Origin: Promethearchaeota archaeon
GTDB lineage: Archaea > Asgardarchaeota > Lokiarchaeia > Sigyniarchaeales > SOKP01
DNA: 6,779 nucleotides
Assembly: GCA_004524385.1 (NCBI GenBank)
Contig: SDNM01000083.1
Location: 1 to 6,779 of the forward strand
Direction: 5' to 3'
Below, piece by piece: positions 1 to 5,571 of the stretch; positions within the stretch are counted from its first letter, which is position 1, and each line of letters starts with the position of its first letter. The translations under genes were made by a program, and so were the position numbers. The notes below the pieces were generated by a model. It made no database searches. It saw nothing but the letters and a program-made list of their open reading frames with translations, and was not told where the DNA came from.

Positions 1-621
1 AAAACTTTCAAGAGTTATGAGTTCGTTGATTTTGTCATTTCCAATTAAGAAACGAGATTCTAAGAGCTTTATTATCTCTGAAAGTACATTTGGATACAAA
101 TAAGACACAATAACTCTTCCAGTTTGTGTTAATAAGGCTGAAGAAGTCACGAAAGAAGAAAATGTATGCAATTCATTAATGATTTTTATTAAATCTTTTT
201 CTATTTCCTCAGAAACTAACTTTTTGCTTTTCTCAATAATCTCCGTTATGTTATTTTCGAAATCAAGAAATTTTGAAATTTCGCCATCAAAATTAATATC
301 AAAAGATTCCAAATCGAACTTGCTGAGAAATTGATTTTTGATTTCTCTTAATTGATTTCTAAGTTCAACCAAATTATCTGTCCTATCTGCGAAAATTGCA
401 AACATTAACTCATCATTTTGAATATTTTCGATTTCAAATATAAATCTAAATTCAGAAACCTCAATTTCTGATAATTTCGCCGTTTTCAAAGTTTGTTTTA
501 CGAAGGAGAAGATAGCACTTAAAAATTGACTTGTTAATTTAACGTTAAAAATATCCTCGTAAGTTTTATGAAAAATTAATTCCCCCGTTCTTGCCTTCAT
601 TATAAAGATATTTTTGATCAT
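1..621 (-). CDS. Longin-like plus roadblock-like protein, 3' end missing
   Basis: This reading frame is open from an ATG at 621 down to the window edge (207 codons), so the C-terminus is missing. An in-frame stop lies upstream at 685-687. Residues 1-110 begin IKNIFIMKARTGELIFHKTY and continue with an amphipathic helix (SQFLSAIFSFVK) and alternating strands. This resembles the longin/profilin-like fold of trafficking proteins. A charged helical linker covers about 115-150. From about 150 the segment FSSFVTSSALLTQTGRVIVS looks like the start of a roadblock/LC7 domain. Such domains bind or regulate small GTPases, and this window has two Rab-like ones about 4 kb away. A second possible start is Met8 (600). 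The domain calls come from pattern and predicted secondary structure only; the open frame itself is clear. It lies downstream of spt5 on the same strand, separated by a T-rich terminator-like tract and its own TATA-like box. Confidence 0.75.
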   Translation of the reverse strand, partial: MIKNIFIMKARTGELIFHKTYEDIFNVKLTSQFLSAIFSFVKQTLKTAKLSEIEVSEFRFIFEIENIQNDELMFAIFADRTDNLVELRNQLREIKNQFLSKFDLESFDINFDGEISKFLDFENNITEIIEKSKKLVSEEIEKDLIKIINELHTFSSFVTSSALLTQTGRVIVSYLYPNVLSEIIKLLESRFLIGNDKINELITLESF

Positions 622-657
622 AAAACTCAGAAATCTTTTTATTAATCTAAATGACTT

Positions 658-665
658 TTTTATAT
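658..665 (-). promoter_or_regulatory. TATA-like box for the longin-like gene
   Basis: On the minus strand this reads ATATAAAA, 37-44 nt upstream of the ATG at 621. A second TATA-like stretch (TTTATAAATAA) lies just upstream near 666-676. In such AT-rich spacer DNA the match is only suggestive. Confidence 0.3.
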
Positions 666-720
666 TATTTATAAATTTTTTACTTAAAAATATGTTCGAA
701 ACTAAAAATTAGTATTTATT

Positions 721-741
721 AAAAGAAAAGAATTAAAAAAA
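721..741 (-). terminator. T-rich terminator after spt5
   Basis: On the minus strand, just after the spt5 stop codon (748-750), the sequence runs through seven T residues (741-735) and then CTTTTCTTTT. Archaeal RNA polymerase terminates on such T-runs without needing a hairpin. It would separate spt5 from the longin-like gene. Confidence 0.5.
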
Positions 742-747
742 TTTTTT

Positions 748-1509
748 TTAAAAGCCATCGAATTTTGCCCATTCATCCTCTTCATCTTCCTCCTCCTCCT
801 CGTAATCTCGAATTGCCTCACTCTCGTATTGCTCAGGATAATCATCTTCTAACTCAGTTTCAAATTCATCATCGAAACTTATCATCTTTTCTAAATCAGT
901 AACCGCTTCTTCTGGAGTTGTGACTCTTATTTCTGGGATGGGTTCTTTTTCTCTCTTCTTTTTCTCTACTAGCTTGAGATAATCCCCATGTATTTTGATA
1001 GTAATAGGTGTTTCCTCCTGTAAAAGGCGTACAACAACTTCTTCTGAACTGGAAGTATCATGGGGCATTCTCATTACTAAAGCGCGTGAACCCTCGAAAA
1101 CTCCCGATATAATTTCCACGGTGTCACCAGATTCAAGAAATTCGGTCACGGATCTTGGAACGAGAACATGATTAATCTCTTTTAGCTTAATTTGTCCAAC
1201 TATTCTTCCTTTTATATGAGGGATACCTTGAATTGCGATCTGTACATCCCTCTTCTGTGAAGCTTCGATGAATATATAACCCGGAAGCAATGGGCTAACC
1301 AACATAGCTTTAATGTCTGGAATTACATCTAAAATTTTGAACCGATAAAAGATCTGTCTCAATATATTGCTTTCTTGATTAATTGTTGTTCTAACTGCGA
1401 AAAGTGTTGTTAAATCTTCCTTTTCTTCTTCAACGGATTGGTTAGCAATTTCCTCCATGATAATATCTTTTTCGCTGCCATCTTTAACTTTCTCTTTTTG
1501 ATCGGACAT
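748..1509 (-). CDS. spt5: Transcription elongation factor Spt5 (NusG family) with long acidic C-terminal tail
   Basis: Archaeal Spt5 binds the RNA polymerase clamp, usually with Spt4, and increases processivity. The protein has 253 residues. An acidic leader (1-32) precedes the NGN domain (about 34-118), with the opening LFAVRTT at 36-42 and the family signature LPGYIFIE at 75-82. A KOW domain follows (about 120-182), with GDTVEIISGVFEGSRA. Typical archaeal Spt5 ends near here at about 150 residues. This one continues for about 70 more residues: a basic hinge (KKKREK, 183-188), then a strongly acidic tail that ends in aromatic residues, WAKFDGF. The ATG at 1509 gives the full N-terminus; Met18 is an alternative start. 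TTAAATAA at 1529-1536 could be its TATA box. aIF1A lies upstream on the same strand with a 190-nt gap. The usual archaeal neighbours secE and rpl11 are not visible. Family assignment is firm; the function of the tail is unknown. Confidence 0.95.
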   Translation of the reverse strand: MSDQKEKVKDGSEKDIIMEEIANQSVEEEKEDLTTLFAVRTTINQESNILRQIFYRFKILDVIPDIKAMLVSPLLPGYIFIEASQKRDVQIAIQGIPHIKGRIVGQIKLKEINHVLVPRSVTEFLESGDTVEIISGVFEGSRALVMRMPHDTSSSEEVVVRLLQEETPITIKIHGDYLKLVEKKKREKEPIPEIRVTTPEEAVTDLEKMISFDDEFETELEDDYPEQYESEAIRDYEEEEEDEEDEWAKFDGF

Positions 1510-1699
1510 TATATTTTCATTTTTTCCTTATTTAATTTGGGTTTAGTTAAAAAATTTGTAAGAGAAATAAGGTATATACTAAAGAAGGTAATTATAAATT
1601 TTAAATTTTGCTTTTTTAAAGAGATTCTAAATAGATCAATAATAAAATTTAATTAATAATTGATTAAATTACACTAATAAGATTATCGAAGATAAAATT

Positions 1700-2092
1700 T
1701 TAAAATGGTATTTTATTTATGTCAAGAATATCGGGAATTCTCCTATTCCGAGTAAGCCATGATATTTCACTTTTCATATAACGCCAAGTGATTTCACATT
1801 TTCCAAGCTTATCCTTCATTTCCGTTTCCCAATCCCATGGAGATATAACAACTAGATCGCCAATACGGATCCATACCCGTTTTTTAATTTTACCTCGTAT
1901 TCTTCCTATTCTATGTTTCTCATCTTCACAGAATACTTCCATTCGGTCATTACCTAATATTGAAACCACTCTTCCGAACATTTCTCCAATTCTGCGATTC
2001 GGCATCTTTATTCTTGATGGGACAATCTCTTCAGGCTTATGAGAATACGTTCGACGACCTTTTTTAGCTTGCTTTTTTTTCTTTTTAGCCAT
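1700..2092 (-). CDS. eif1A: Translation initiation factor 1A (aIF1A)
   Basis: aIF1A occupies the ribosomal A site during initiation and helps scanning and start-codon selection together with aIF1 and aIF2. The protein has 130 residues. A lysine/arginine-rich tail (MAKKKKKQAKKGRR, 1-14) precedes the S1-like OB fold (about 35-105). Diagnostic strings are IGEMFGRVVSILGNDRMEV (35-53), IRGKIKKRVWIRIGDLVVI (65-83) and ITWRYMKSE (101-109). The C-terminus runs on to IPDILDINKIPF (119-130), beyond the point where I recall most archaeal homologues ending. The basic N-tail resembles eukaryotic eIF1A. The ATG at 2092 is preferred because it includes this tail; Met30 would remove it. The cupin gene lies 56 nt upstream on the same strand, so the two may share a transcript. 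TAAATAAT about 31-38 nt before the ATG may be an own promoter. Confidence 0.95.
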   Translation of the reverse strand: MAKKKKKQAKKGRRTYSHKPEEIVPSRIKMPNRRIGEMFGRVVSILGNDRMEVFCEDEKHRIGRIRGKIKKRVWIRIGDLVVISPWDWETEMKDKLGKCEITWRYMKSEISWLTRNRRIPDILDINKIPF

Positions 2093-2122
2093 GGTTAAAT
2101 ACTTAATAATATTGATTTTTTT

Positions 2123-2130
2123 ATTATTTA
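2123..2130 (-). promoter_or_regulatory. TATA-like box for aIF1A
   Basis: TAAATAAT on the minus strand, 31-38 nt upstream of the aIF1A ATG, is at a plausible distance for an archaeal promoter with a very short leader. It lies in an AT-only spacer, so chance occurrence is likely. Confidence 0.25.
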
Positions 2131-2148
2131 ATTTTTTAATGTTTTTGT

Positions 2149-2481
2149 TTATTCAATTTTATCATCTGGTTTATAATCCCCCTTAATAAAGACGATTTTT
2201 ATCGGAGTTGAGGAATCATTTCGAATGTTATGCATTTCTTTTGGTTCACACAAAAAAACGCTTCCCTGAGGCGCTGGATATTCCTTGTCGTCTATAATCA
2301 TAATGCCATCACCTTCAATAAAAAAAAATGTTTCATCAATAACATTATGACCATGAGCTTTTCCTCCCATTTTTTCTCCTGGTTTAAGTCTTATTACACC
2401 CCAATCGATCGAGGGGCCTCTCTTTAAGTATTTGACCTTACCATCCCTATACTCAAAATCATTCTCGTGAACTTTTTTAAT
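2149..2481 (-). CDS. Single-domain cupin, apparent ATT start codon
   Basis: This is a small metal-binding beta-barrel protein of about 110 residues. The substrate cannot be told from sequence; relatives include sugar isomerases, dioxygenase-like enzymes and ligand sensors. Cupin motif 1 is H43-G-H45 with E50 and G57 (HGHNVIDETFFFIEG). Motif 2 is G73, P80, H84 and N88. The three histidines and the glutamate are the usual metal ligands. The first in-frame ATG (2368-2370) is codon 38, just before motif 1, and would delete the N-terminal strands, although the upstream frame reads as good cupin sequence (KYLKRGPSIDWGVIRLKPGE). An in-frame TGA at 2488-2490 limits the extension. The best remaining start is ATT at 2479-2481, five bases after GGTGAT. 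ATT is a rare initiator, so a single-base error or a true non-canonical start are both possible. aIF1A follows 56 nt downstream. Confidence 0.8.
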   Translation of the reverse strand: MKKVHENDFEYRDGKVKYLKRGPSIDWGVIRLKPGEKMGGKAHGHNVIDETFFFIEGDGIMIIDDKEYPAPQGSVFLCEPKEMHNIRNDSSTPIKIVFIKGDYKPDDKIE

Positions 2482-2486
2482 AGTTA

Positions 2487-2492
2487 ATCACC
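2487..2492 (-). promoter_or_regulatory. Ribosome binding site deciding the cupin ATT start
   Basis: GGTGAT on the minus strand resembles the anti-16S consensus GGTGATC and sits five bases before the ATT at 2479-2481. No ATG, GTG or TTG in the cupin frame lies between the upstream TGA and the cupin core, so this site is the main argument for ATT as initiator. Confidence 0.5.
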
Positions 2493-2671
2493 GATAATTT
2501 CTTATTTCGTTCAAAATCGATTTATCTATTTAAAAAACTAATACAAAAGTTAGCTGTCGTATAGTAATATAAAATACAAAGAAAATAAATGTTTTGTAAT
2601 ACATTACTCTAATTTTTAAAAATATTGTGGAATTTATAAGGTAAGGTATGGAATATTAATTTGTTATGGGA

Positions 2672-2686
2672 TTTACAACATGTAAA
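2672..2686. repeat. Short perfect inverted repeat (6-bp arms, 3-nt spacer)
   Basis: TTTACA-ACA-TGTAAA forms a perfect 6-bp palindrome. It lies about 80 nt beyond the stop of the 91-residue gene and about 190 nt upstream of the cupin. It could be an operator, but a palindrome of this size may arise by chance. Confidence 0.3.
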
Positions 2687-2695
2687 CACTCATTC

Positions 2696-2735
2696 AAAAA
2701 AAGGGCATTAAATTGCCAACATATTTCTTAAAAAA
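2696..2735 (-). terminator. T-runs downstream of the 91-residue gene
   Basis: On the minus strand a run of six T (2735-2730) is followed by a run of seven T (2702-2696), 33-72 nt after the stop codon at 2768-2770. This matches the simple T-tract termination used by archaeal polymerase. Confidence 0.4.
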
Positions 2736-2767
2736 TAGATAATAATATAGAGGATAGAACCTTAATT

Positions 2768-3043
2768 TTAATCTTGTTTTGATTGTTCTATTAATTTCTT
2801 AACTTTCTTTTTGATTGGATCATCATCAGGTTTTTCTTCAAAAAATTTTATAAGATAATGAAGTTTATCCTCAACAGAATCCTTTTCGTAGAATTTTACA
2901 AAGTATTCTTGGTTTGGAAAAAGTTTTTTATTATTAATCAAGAATTTAGGGATTGATAGATTGAATTGCCTTTTGCTTTTTGCCCTAATAGTTCCATAGA
3001 AAGACGCAACCAACCGACCTTCTTCATTTTTAAAGGAATTCAT
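2768..3043 (-). CDS. Small hypothetical protein, possibly AbrB-like DNA-binding fold
   Basis: This is a 91-residue protein that I do not recognise with certainty. Residues 10-52 alternate strands with the pattern GTIRAKSKRQFNLSIPKFLI, then NNKKLFPNQEYFVKFYE. This resembles the swapped-hairpin AbrB/MazE/SpoVT fold, in which a basic strand is followed by an I-P-K turn, a short helix and a last strand. That fold usually dimerises and binds DNA, often as an antitoxin or a transition-state regulator. The C-terminal 35 residues are charged and helical (DPIKKKVKKLIEQSKQD). No partner toxin is visible next door. The ATG at 3043 follows a TATA-like AATAAATA at 3067-3074. It stands head-to-head with the radA remnant 42 nt away. 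The open frame looks genuine; the fold assignment is an inference from pattern. Confidence 0.65.
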   Translation of the reverse strand: MNSFKNEEGRLVASFYGTIRAKSKRQFNLSIPKFLINNKKLFPNQEYFVKFYEKDSVEDKLHYLIKFFEEKPDDDPIKKKVKKLIEQSKQD

Positions 3044-3066
3044 ACAATTAACTTAGGATAAAAGAG

Positions 3067-3074
3067 TATTTATT
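3067..3074 (-). promoter_or_regulatory. TATA-like box for the 91-residue gene
   Basis: AATAAATA on the minus strand lies 24-31 nt upstream of the ATG at 3043, the spacing expected if transcription starts at or next to the start codon (leaderless mRNA). Confidence 0.35.
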
Positions 3075-3085
3075 TTTTTCTTTTT

Positions 3086-3388
3086 TTGAGATCTCATTTG
3101 ATACCTCTTTTGAGGAATCATTTAAATACTCTAGAAAATATTAATATTTTGAAAACACAATTTCCAAAATTTAGGAATAGGGGGTTAGGAGAAAGAACAG
3201 CAGAAAAAATAGTAGTTAATGCCCGAAAATGTAAGAATATGAAATTTGAATTGGGAATAGATATATGGGAGAAGAGTTTAAAGGCATTAACTACTAACAG
3301 TTCTGAATTTGATAATTTAATAGGAAACGGATTTAAATTAGGCACTATTACAGAAATATTCAGGAGATTTAAAACGGGCAAAATTTGA
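3086..3388 (+). pseudogene. radA: Decayed N-terminal fragment of RadA recombinase
   Basis: RadA is the archaeal RecA/Rad51 strand-exchange ATPase of about 320-350 residues. This frame (about 100 codons, nominal TTG start) matches only its N-terminal third. NTLENI (15-20) and GLGERTAEKIVVNARK (33-48) correspond to the helix-hairpin-helix domain. MKFELGIDIWEK (52-63) matches the linker. ALTTNSSEFDNLIGNGF (67-83) matches the RadA string of the type TTGSKALDELLGGG. LGTITEIFRRFKTGK (85-99) matches the approach to Walker A, normally ITEFFGEFGSGKT. The Walker A glycines are lost (RRFKTGKI) and a TGA follows immediately, so the whole ATPase core is missing. There is no ATG start, and the first hairpin is not recognisable. 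The dehydrogenase 3' end begins 15 nt later on the other strand. This is the only plus-strand gene trace in the window. A functional DNA-binding mini-protein is possible but less likely. Confidence 0.8.
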
Positions 3389-3403
3389 ATAACTCTAATA
3401 TTC

Positions 3404-4615
3404 TTATAATGCATTTAAAAGAATTTTTTTTAGGATTTGTTTATCCGTATCTCTTGGATTATTAGCTAAAGAACTTCCCGTAGTATCTTTTACAATGTCA
3501 TCGATATCTTCTTCTCTAATTCCTACATCACTAAGATGAAGCGGAATTCCGATATACTGGAATATATCCTTAATTTTTTCAATTATCCATTTAGATTTTC
3601 CTTTATTATCAGTTGGTAGTGATTTTGGGCATTCCCCATAATTCGTAAGGATTTTTTCTTTATTAAATAATTCGGCAATCCACACATACTTCTCTGCTAC
3701 ATTATTTAGTGGTCTATTATACTCCATAACATATGGCAGAAGAAGCCCGCAAATTAAACCATGAGGCAAATCGTACTTAATTCCTATAGGATGGGCAAAA
3801 CCATGAACTGCTCCTAGTTTTCCGTTTGCGAATGATAAACCATCTAGCAAGCTACCGAGCATCATTTTGTCTCTTAGGTCTATGTTTGCTAAATCATCAT
3901 ATACTTTAGGCAAATTTGGCCCTAACAATTTAATTGCTTCCTTAGCAAAGAAAACTGAGATAAAATTGGACCCCTTTGAAACTAATGATTCTATTGCTTG
4001 AACTAAAGCATCTGCACCAGCGTAAGCAGTGTACTTTTTTGGTAAATATAATGTGATTTTGGGATCTAATAGCGCTAAACTTGCCCATAATCCTCTGATA
4101 CTTTTTTTAACACCAGAATCTTCATTTTTTATTACAGCATTGTTCGTAACCTCCGATCCAGTGCCTGAGGTTGAAGGGATTAAAATAAAGGGCAATGGGG
4201 CTTTTAAAAATTCCTTCCCTGCATGATAATCTTCTACAATTCCCCCATTTGTTACCAAACCAGCTATACCTTTCGCTGTATCCATAACACTGCCTCCACC
4301 TATCCCAACGATAATGTTTGCTTTTTGTTCGAGAGCAATTTCTTTTCCTTTATTTAAAATTGTAGTAGTAGGTTCTTTCCCTGCTTTATCATAAATTTCT
4401 AAGTCAATTTTTAAATCCTCTAGACTACTTCTTATTTTTTCTAAATAACCAGACTTTTTTAAAGAACTTTTACCAGTAATTAAAAACGTTTTAGGATGTT
4501 CATTTCCTTTTGGTTTTAAAGTTTTTACAATTTCTTGACCTAATTCGCCAATTCGGCCTTTACCAAAAATAATTTTAGGACAAAGAAAATTAAATTTAAT
4601 TTCAGAAAATTTCAT
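3404..4615 (-). CDS. Iron-containing (group III) alcohol dehydrogenase
   Basis: This is a cytosolic NAD(P)-dependent oxidoreductase that interconverts alcohols and aldehydes or ketones; the substrate is not predictable. At 403 residues it has the usual length. The N-terminal nucleotide-binding domain shows GIGGGSVMDTAKG (104-116, with G106-S109, D112 and K115) and PSTSGTGSEVTNNAV (147-161). The C-terminal helical domain carries the metal site: D202 in GADALVQAIE, H275 in GFAHPIG and H285 in DLPHG. The second ligand position, usually His in DALTHAIE, is Gln206. The ATG at 4615 is supported by the N-terminal family pattern (FLCPKIIFGKGRIGELG) and by a TATA box 23-30 nt upstream. It is a single-gene unit, tail-to-tail with the radA relic. 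It might serve fermentative aldehyde disposal, but no pathway neighbour is present. Confidence 0.93.
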   Translation of the reverse strand: MKFSEIKFNFLCPKIIFGKGRIGELGQEIVKTLKPKGNEHPKTFLITGKSSLKKSGYLEKIRSSLEDLKIDLEIYDKAGKEPTTTILNKGKEIALEQKANIIVGIGGGSVMDTAKGIAGLVTNGGIVEDYHAGKEFLKAPLPFILIPSTSGTGSEVTNNAVIKNEDSGVKKSIRGLWASLALLDPKITLYLPKKYTAYAGADALVQAIESLVSKGSNFISVFFAKEAIKLLGPNLPKVYDDLANIDLRDKMMLGSLLDGLSFANGKLGAVHGFAHPIGIKYDLPHGLICGLLLPYVMEYNRPLNNVAEKYVWIAELFNKEKILTNYGECPKSLPTDNKGKSKWIIEKIKDIFQYIGIPLHLSDVGIREEDIDDIVKDTTGSSLANNPRDTDKQILKKILLNAL

Positions 4616-4637
4616 AATTACTTAATAGGGAACTACA

Positions 4638-4645
4638 TTTTTATA
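4638..4645 (-). promoter_or_regulatory. TATA box for the alcohol dehydrogenase
   Basis: TATAAAAA on the minus strand lies 23-30 nt upstream of the ATG at 4615, preceded by less AT-rich bases (ACC). The spacing places the transcription start at or beside the start codon, suggesting a leaderless mRNA. Confidence 0.5.
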
Positions 4646-4765
4646 GGTAAATATTTAATGCGTATAAATAAACATTTTCAGTTATAACTTCTTCTTCAAT
4701 GGTTATTTATTCGCTAAGATATAAATTTTAAATAAAATACTATTTCTTTGTTAACTTTTAATTCT

Positions 4766-5293
4766 TTAATGCTTTAAGAAAATAGTTTTAATAATATATC
4801 TTGTTAAACTCTCAAATGCATTTTCAACATTTAGCCCCGTTTTAGAAGATGTAATCATATAATCGAACAGATTGTATTTTTCTTTATGATATAATATATA
4901 ATCTTCATCTAAACTTTGTTCCCCAACCAAATCAGCCTTTGTCCCTAAGAATATTATGGGTAAGTTTGGATCTTTCGATCTACAAATATTCACCCATTGT
5001 TCTATATTTTCTAAAGTTATTGCGCGAGTTAAATCAAACATTAGAAGAGCTCCTTTAGCTCCTATAACATAATTCTCTAATAAAAAGCGAAATCGTTCCT
5101 GTCCGCCAAAATCCCAGAGTTGTAGAATAACATCAAAACCATCAATGTTCATTTCTTTTATAGAGAACTGAACTCCTATAGTCATCTTAGTGTCTGCCAG
5201 AAACTCTCCCTCAATGTATTTGTGAAGTAAAGTTGTTTTTCCAACTCCGCCGTCCCCAGAAGTCAAAATTTTCAATACGAGAGGTCTACTCAT
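4766..5293 (-). CDS. Rab/Ras-like small GTPase, paralogue 1
   Basis: This is a 175-residue single-domain GTPase of the Ras superfamily, closest in look to Rab. Motifs in order: G1/P-loop GDGGVGKT (13-20); switch I Thr38 in KMTIGVQF, close to Rab TIGVDF; G3 WDFGGQERF (60-68); G4 GTKAD (117-121), with Thr where Asn is usual; and G5 SSKTG (149-153). The G3 motif combines the Rab-like QERF ending with the Gly-Gly-Gln found in Arf-type GTPases (DxGGQ) in place of Ras/Rab AGQ. There is no C-terminal cysteine for prenylation and no membrane segment, so any membrane contact must be indirect. The start ATG at 5293 is preceded by AGGAAG (5303-5308) at normal spacing. It is about two thirds identical by eye to the GTPase at 6024-6545. 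Its cellular role is unknown. Confidence 0.94.
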   Translation of the reverse strand: MSRPLVLKILTSGDGGVGKTTLLHKYIEGEFLADTKMTIGVQFSIKEMNIDGFDVILQLWDFGGQERFRFLLENYVIGAKGALLMFDLTRAITLENIEQWVNICRSKDPNLPIIFLGTKADLVGEQSLDEDYILYHKEKYNLFDYMITSSKTGLNVENAFESLTRYIIKTIFLKH

Positions 5294-5366
5294 TTTTATT
5301 TTCTTCCTATTCGACGATATTAAATTAAAAACTAAGGTATCATCATATTGATTTAATTAATAACTT

Positions 5367-5384
5367 AATCTTATTTATAAGATT
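5367..5384 (-). promoter_or_regulatory. Palindromic TATA element upstream of GTPase 1
   Basis: The minus strand reads AATCTTATAAATAAGATT: perfect 7-bp arms (AATCTTA/TAAGATT) around TAAA, with a good TATA box (TTATAAATA) inside. It lies about 75-90 nt before the ATG, leaving room for a leader of roughly 50-60 nt that includes the AGGAAG site. A dimeric repressor bound here would block TBP, but this is inference. Confidence 0.4.
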
Positions 5385-5528
5385 CTCAATTATAAATTAT
5401 ATTTCTTAAAATAAATTATTGTTTTTTTTACTTCAATCTTAATTATTAATTAAAGTAGATAAAAAATTTCATTATAAACTATGAATTAAAAATTTAATTA
5501 AAATACTCATAATATTAAGCAGAGTTCT

Positions 5529-5535
5529 AAAAAAA
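5529..5535 (-). terminator. T-run after the PIN gene
   Basis: Seven T residues on the minus strand, 37-43 nt downstream of the PIN gene stop (5572-5574), fit archaeal T-tract termination of the GTPase-PIN transcript. Confidence 0.4.
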
Positions 5536-5571
5536 TATTCATTAATTTTAATCGAATTATGGATACATTAA

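Larger units (their letters stand above)
2493..2767. other. Intergenic region with no recognised gene
   Basis: There is no open frame of note on either strand and nothing like a tRNA. It holds a TTTTTTAAATAGA-like promoter candidate for the cupin near 2525-2537, a 6-bp inverted repeat at 2672-2686, and two short A-runs (2696-2702 and 2730-2735). The A-runs would be T-runs downstream of the minus-strand 91-residue gene. Confidence 0.5.
5294..5571. other. AT-rich intergenic region upstream of GTPase 1
   Basis: No open frame or RNA gene is visible on either strand. The region holds a Shine-Dalgarno-like AGGAAG (minus strand, 5303-5308), a palindromic TATA element (5367-5384) and a T-run serving the PIN gene (5529-5535). 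Confidence 0.5.

Noticed and set aside
1438..1656. Plus-strand open frame of 72 codons, hydrophobic at its start
   Set aside because: Its first part is antisense to the spt5 N-terminus and the rest is AT-rich spacer giving I/F/K-rich sequence; no ribosome site or family pattern.
1788..2042. Plus-strand open frame of 84 codons
   Set aside because: It lies wholly antisense to aIF1A, which is a certain gene; composition is typical of a shadow frame.
2230..2427. Plus-strand open frame of 65 codons
   Set aside because: It is antisense to the cupin, whose metal-binding motifs prove the minus strand is coding.
2488..2490. TGA before the cupin as a selenocysteine codon extending the protein
   Set aside because: Although some Lokiarchaeota are reported to use selenocysteine, the codons upstream of the TGA show no cupin-family sequence, and I see no SECIS-like structure.
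3118..3414. Minus-strand open frame of 98 codons opposite the radA relic
   Set aside because: The plus strand carries recognisable RadA sequence; the minus frame has no family pattern and is a shadow overlapping the dehydrogenase end.
4029..4226. Plus-strand open frame of 65 codons within the dehydrogenase
   Set aside because: It is antisense to the conserved nucleotide-binding region of the dehydrogenase.
5385..5528. Possible tRNA, CRISPR or small RNA gene in the AT-rich spacer
   Set aside because: No cloverleaf, no regularly spaced repeats and no GC-rich island, which a structured RNA in such an AT-rich genome would be expected to show.
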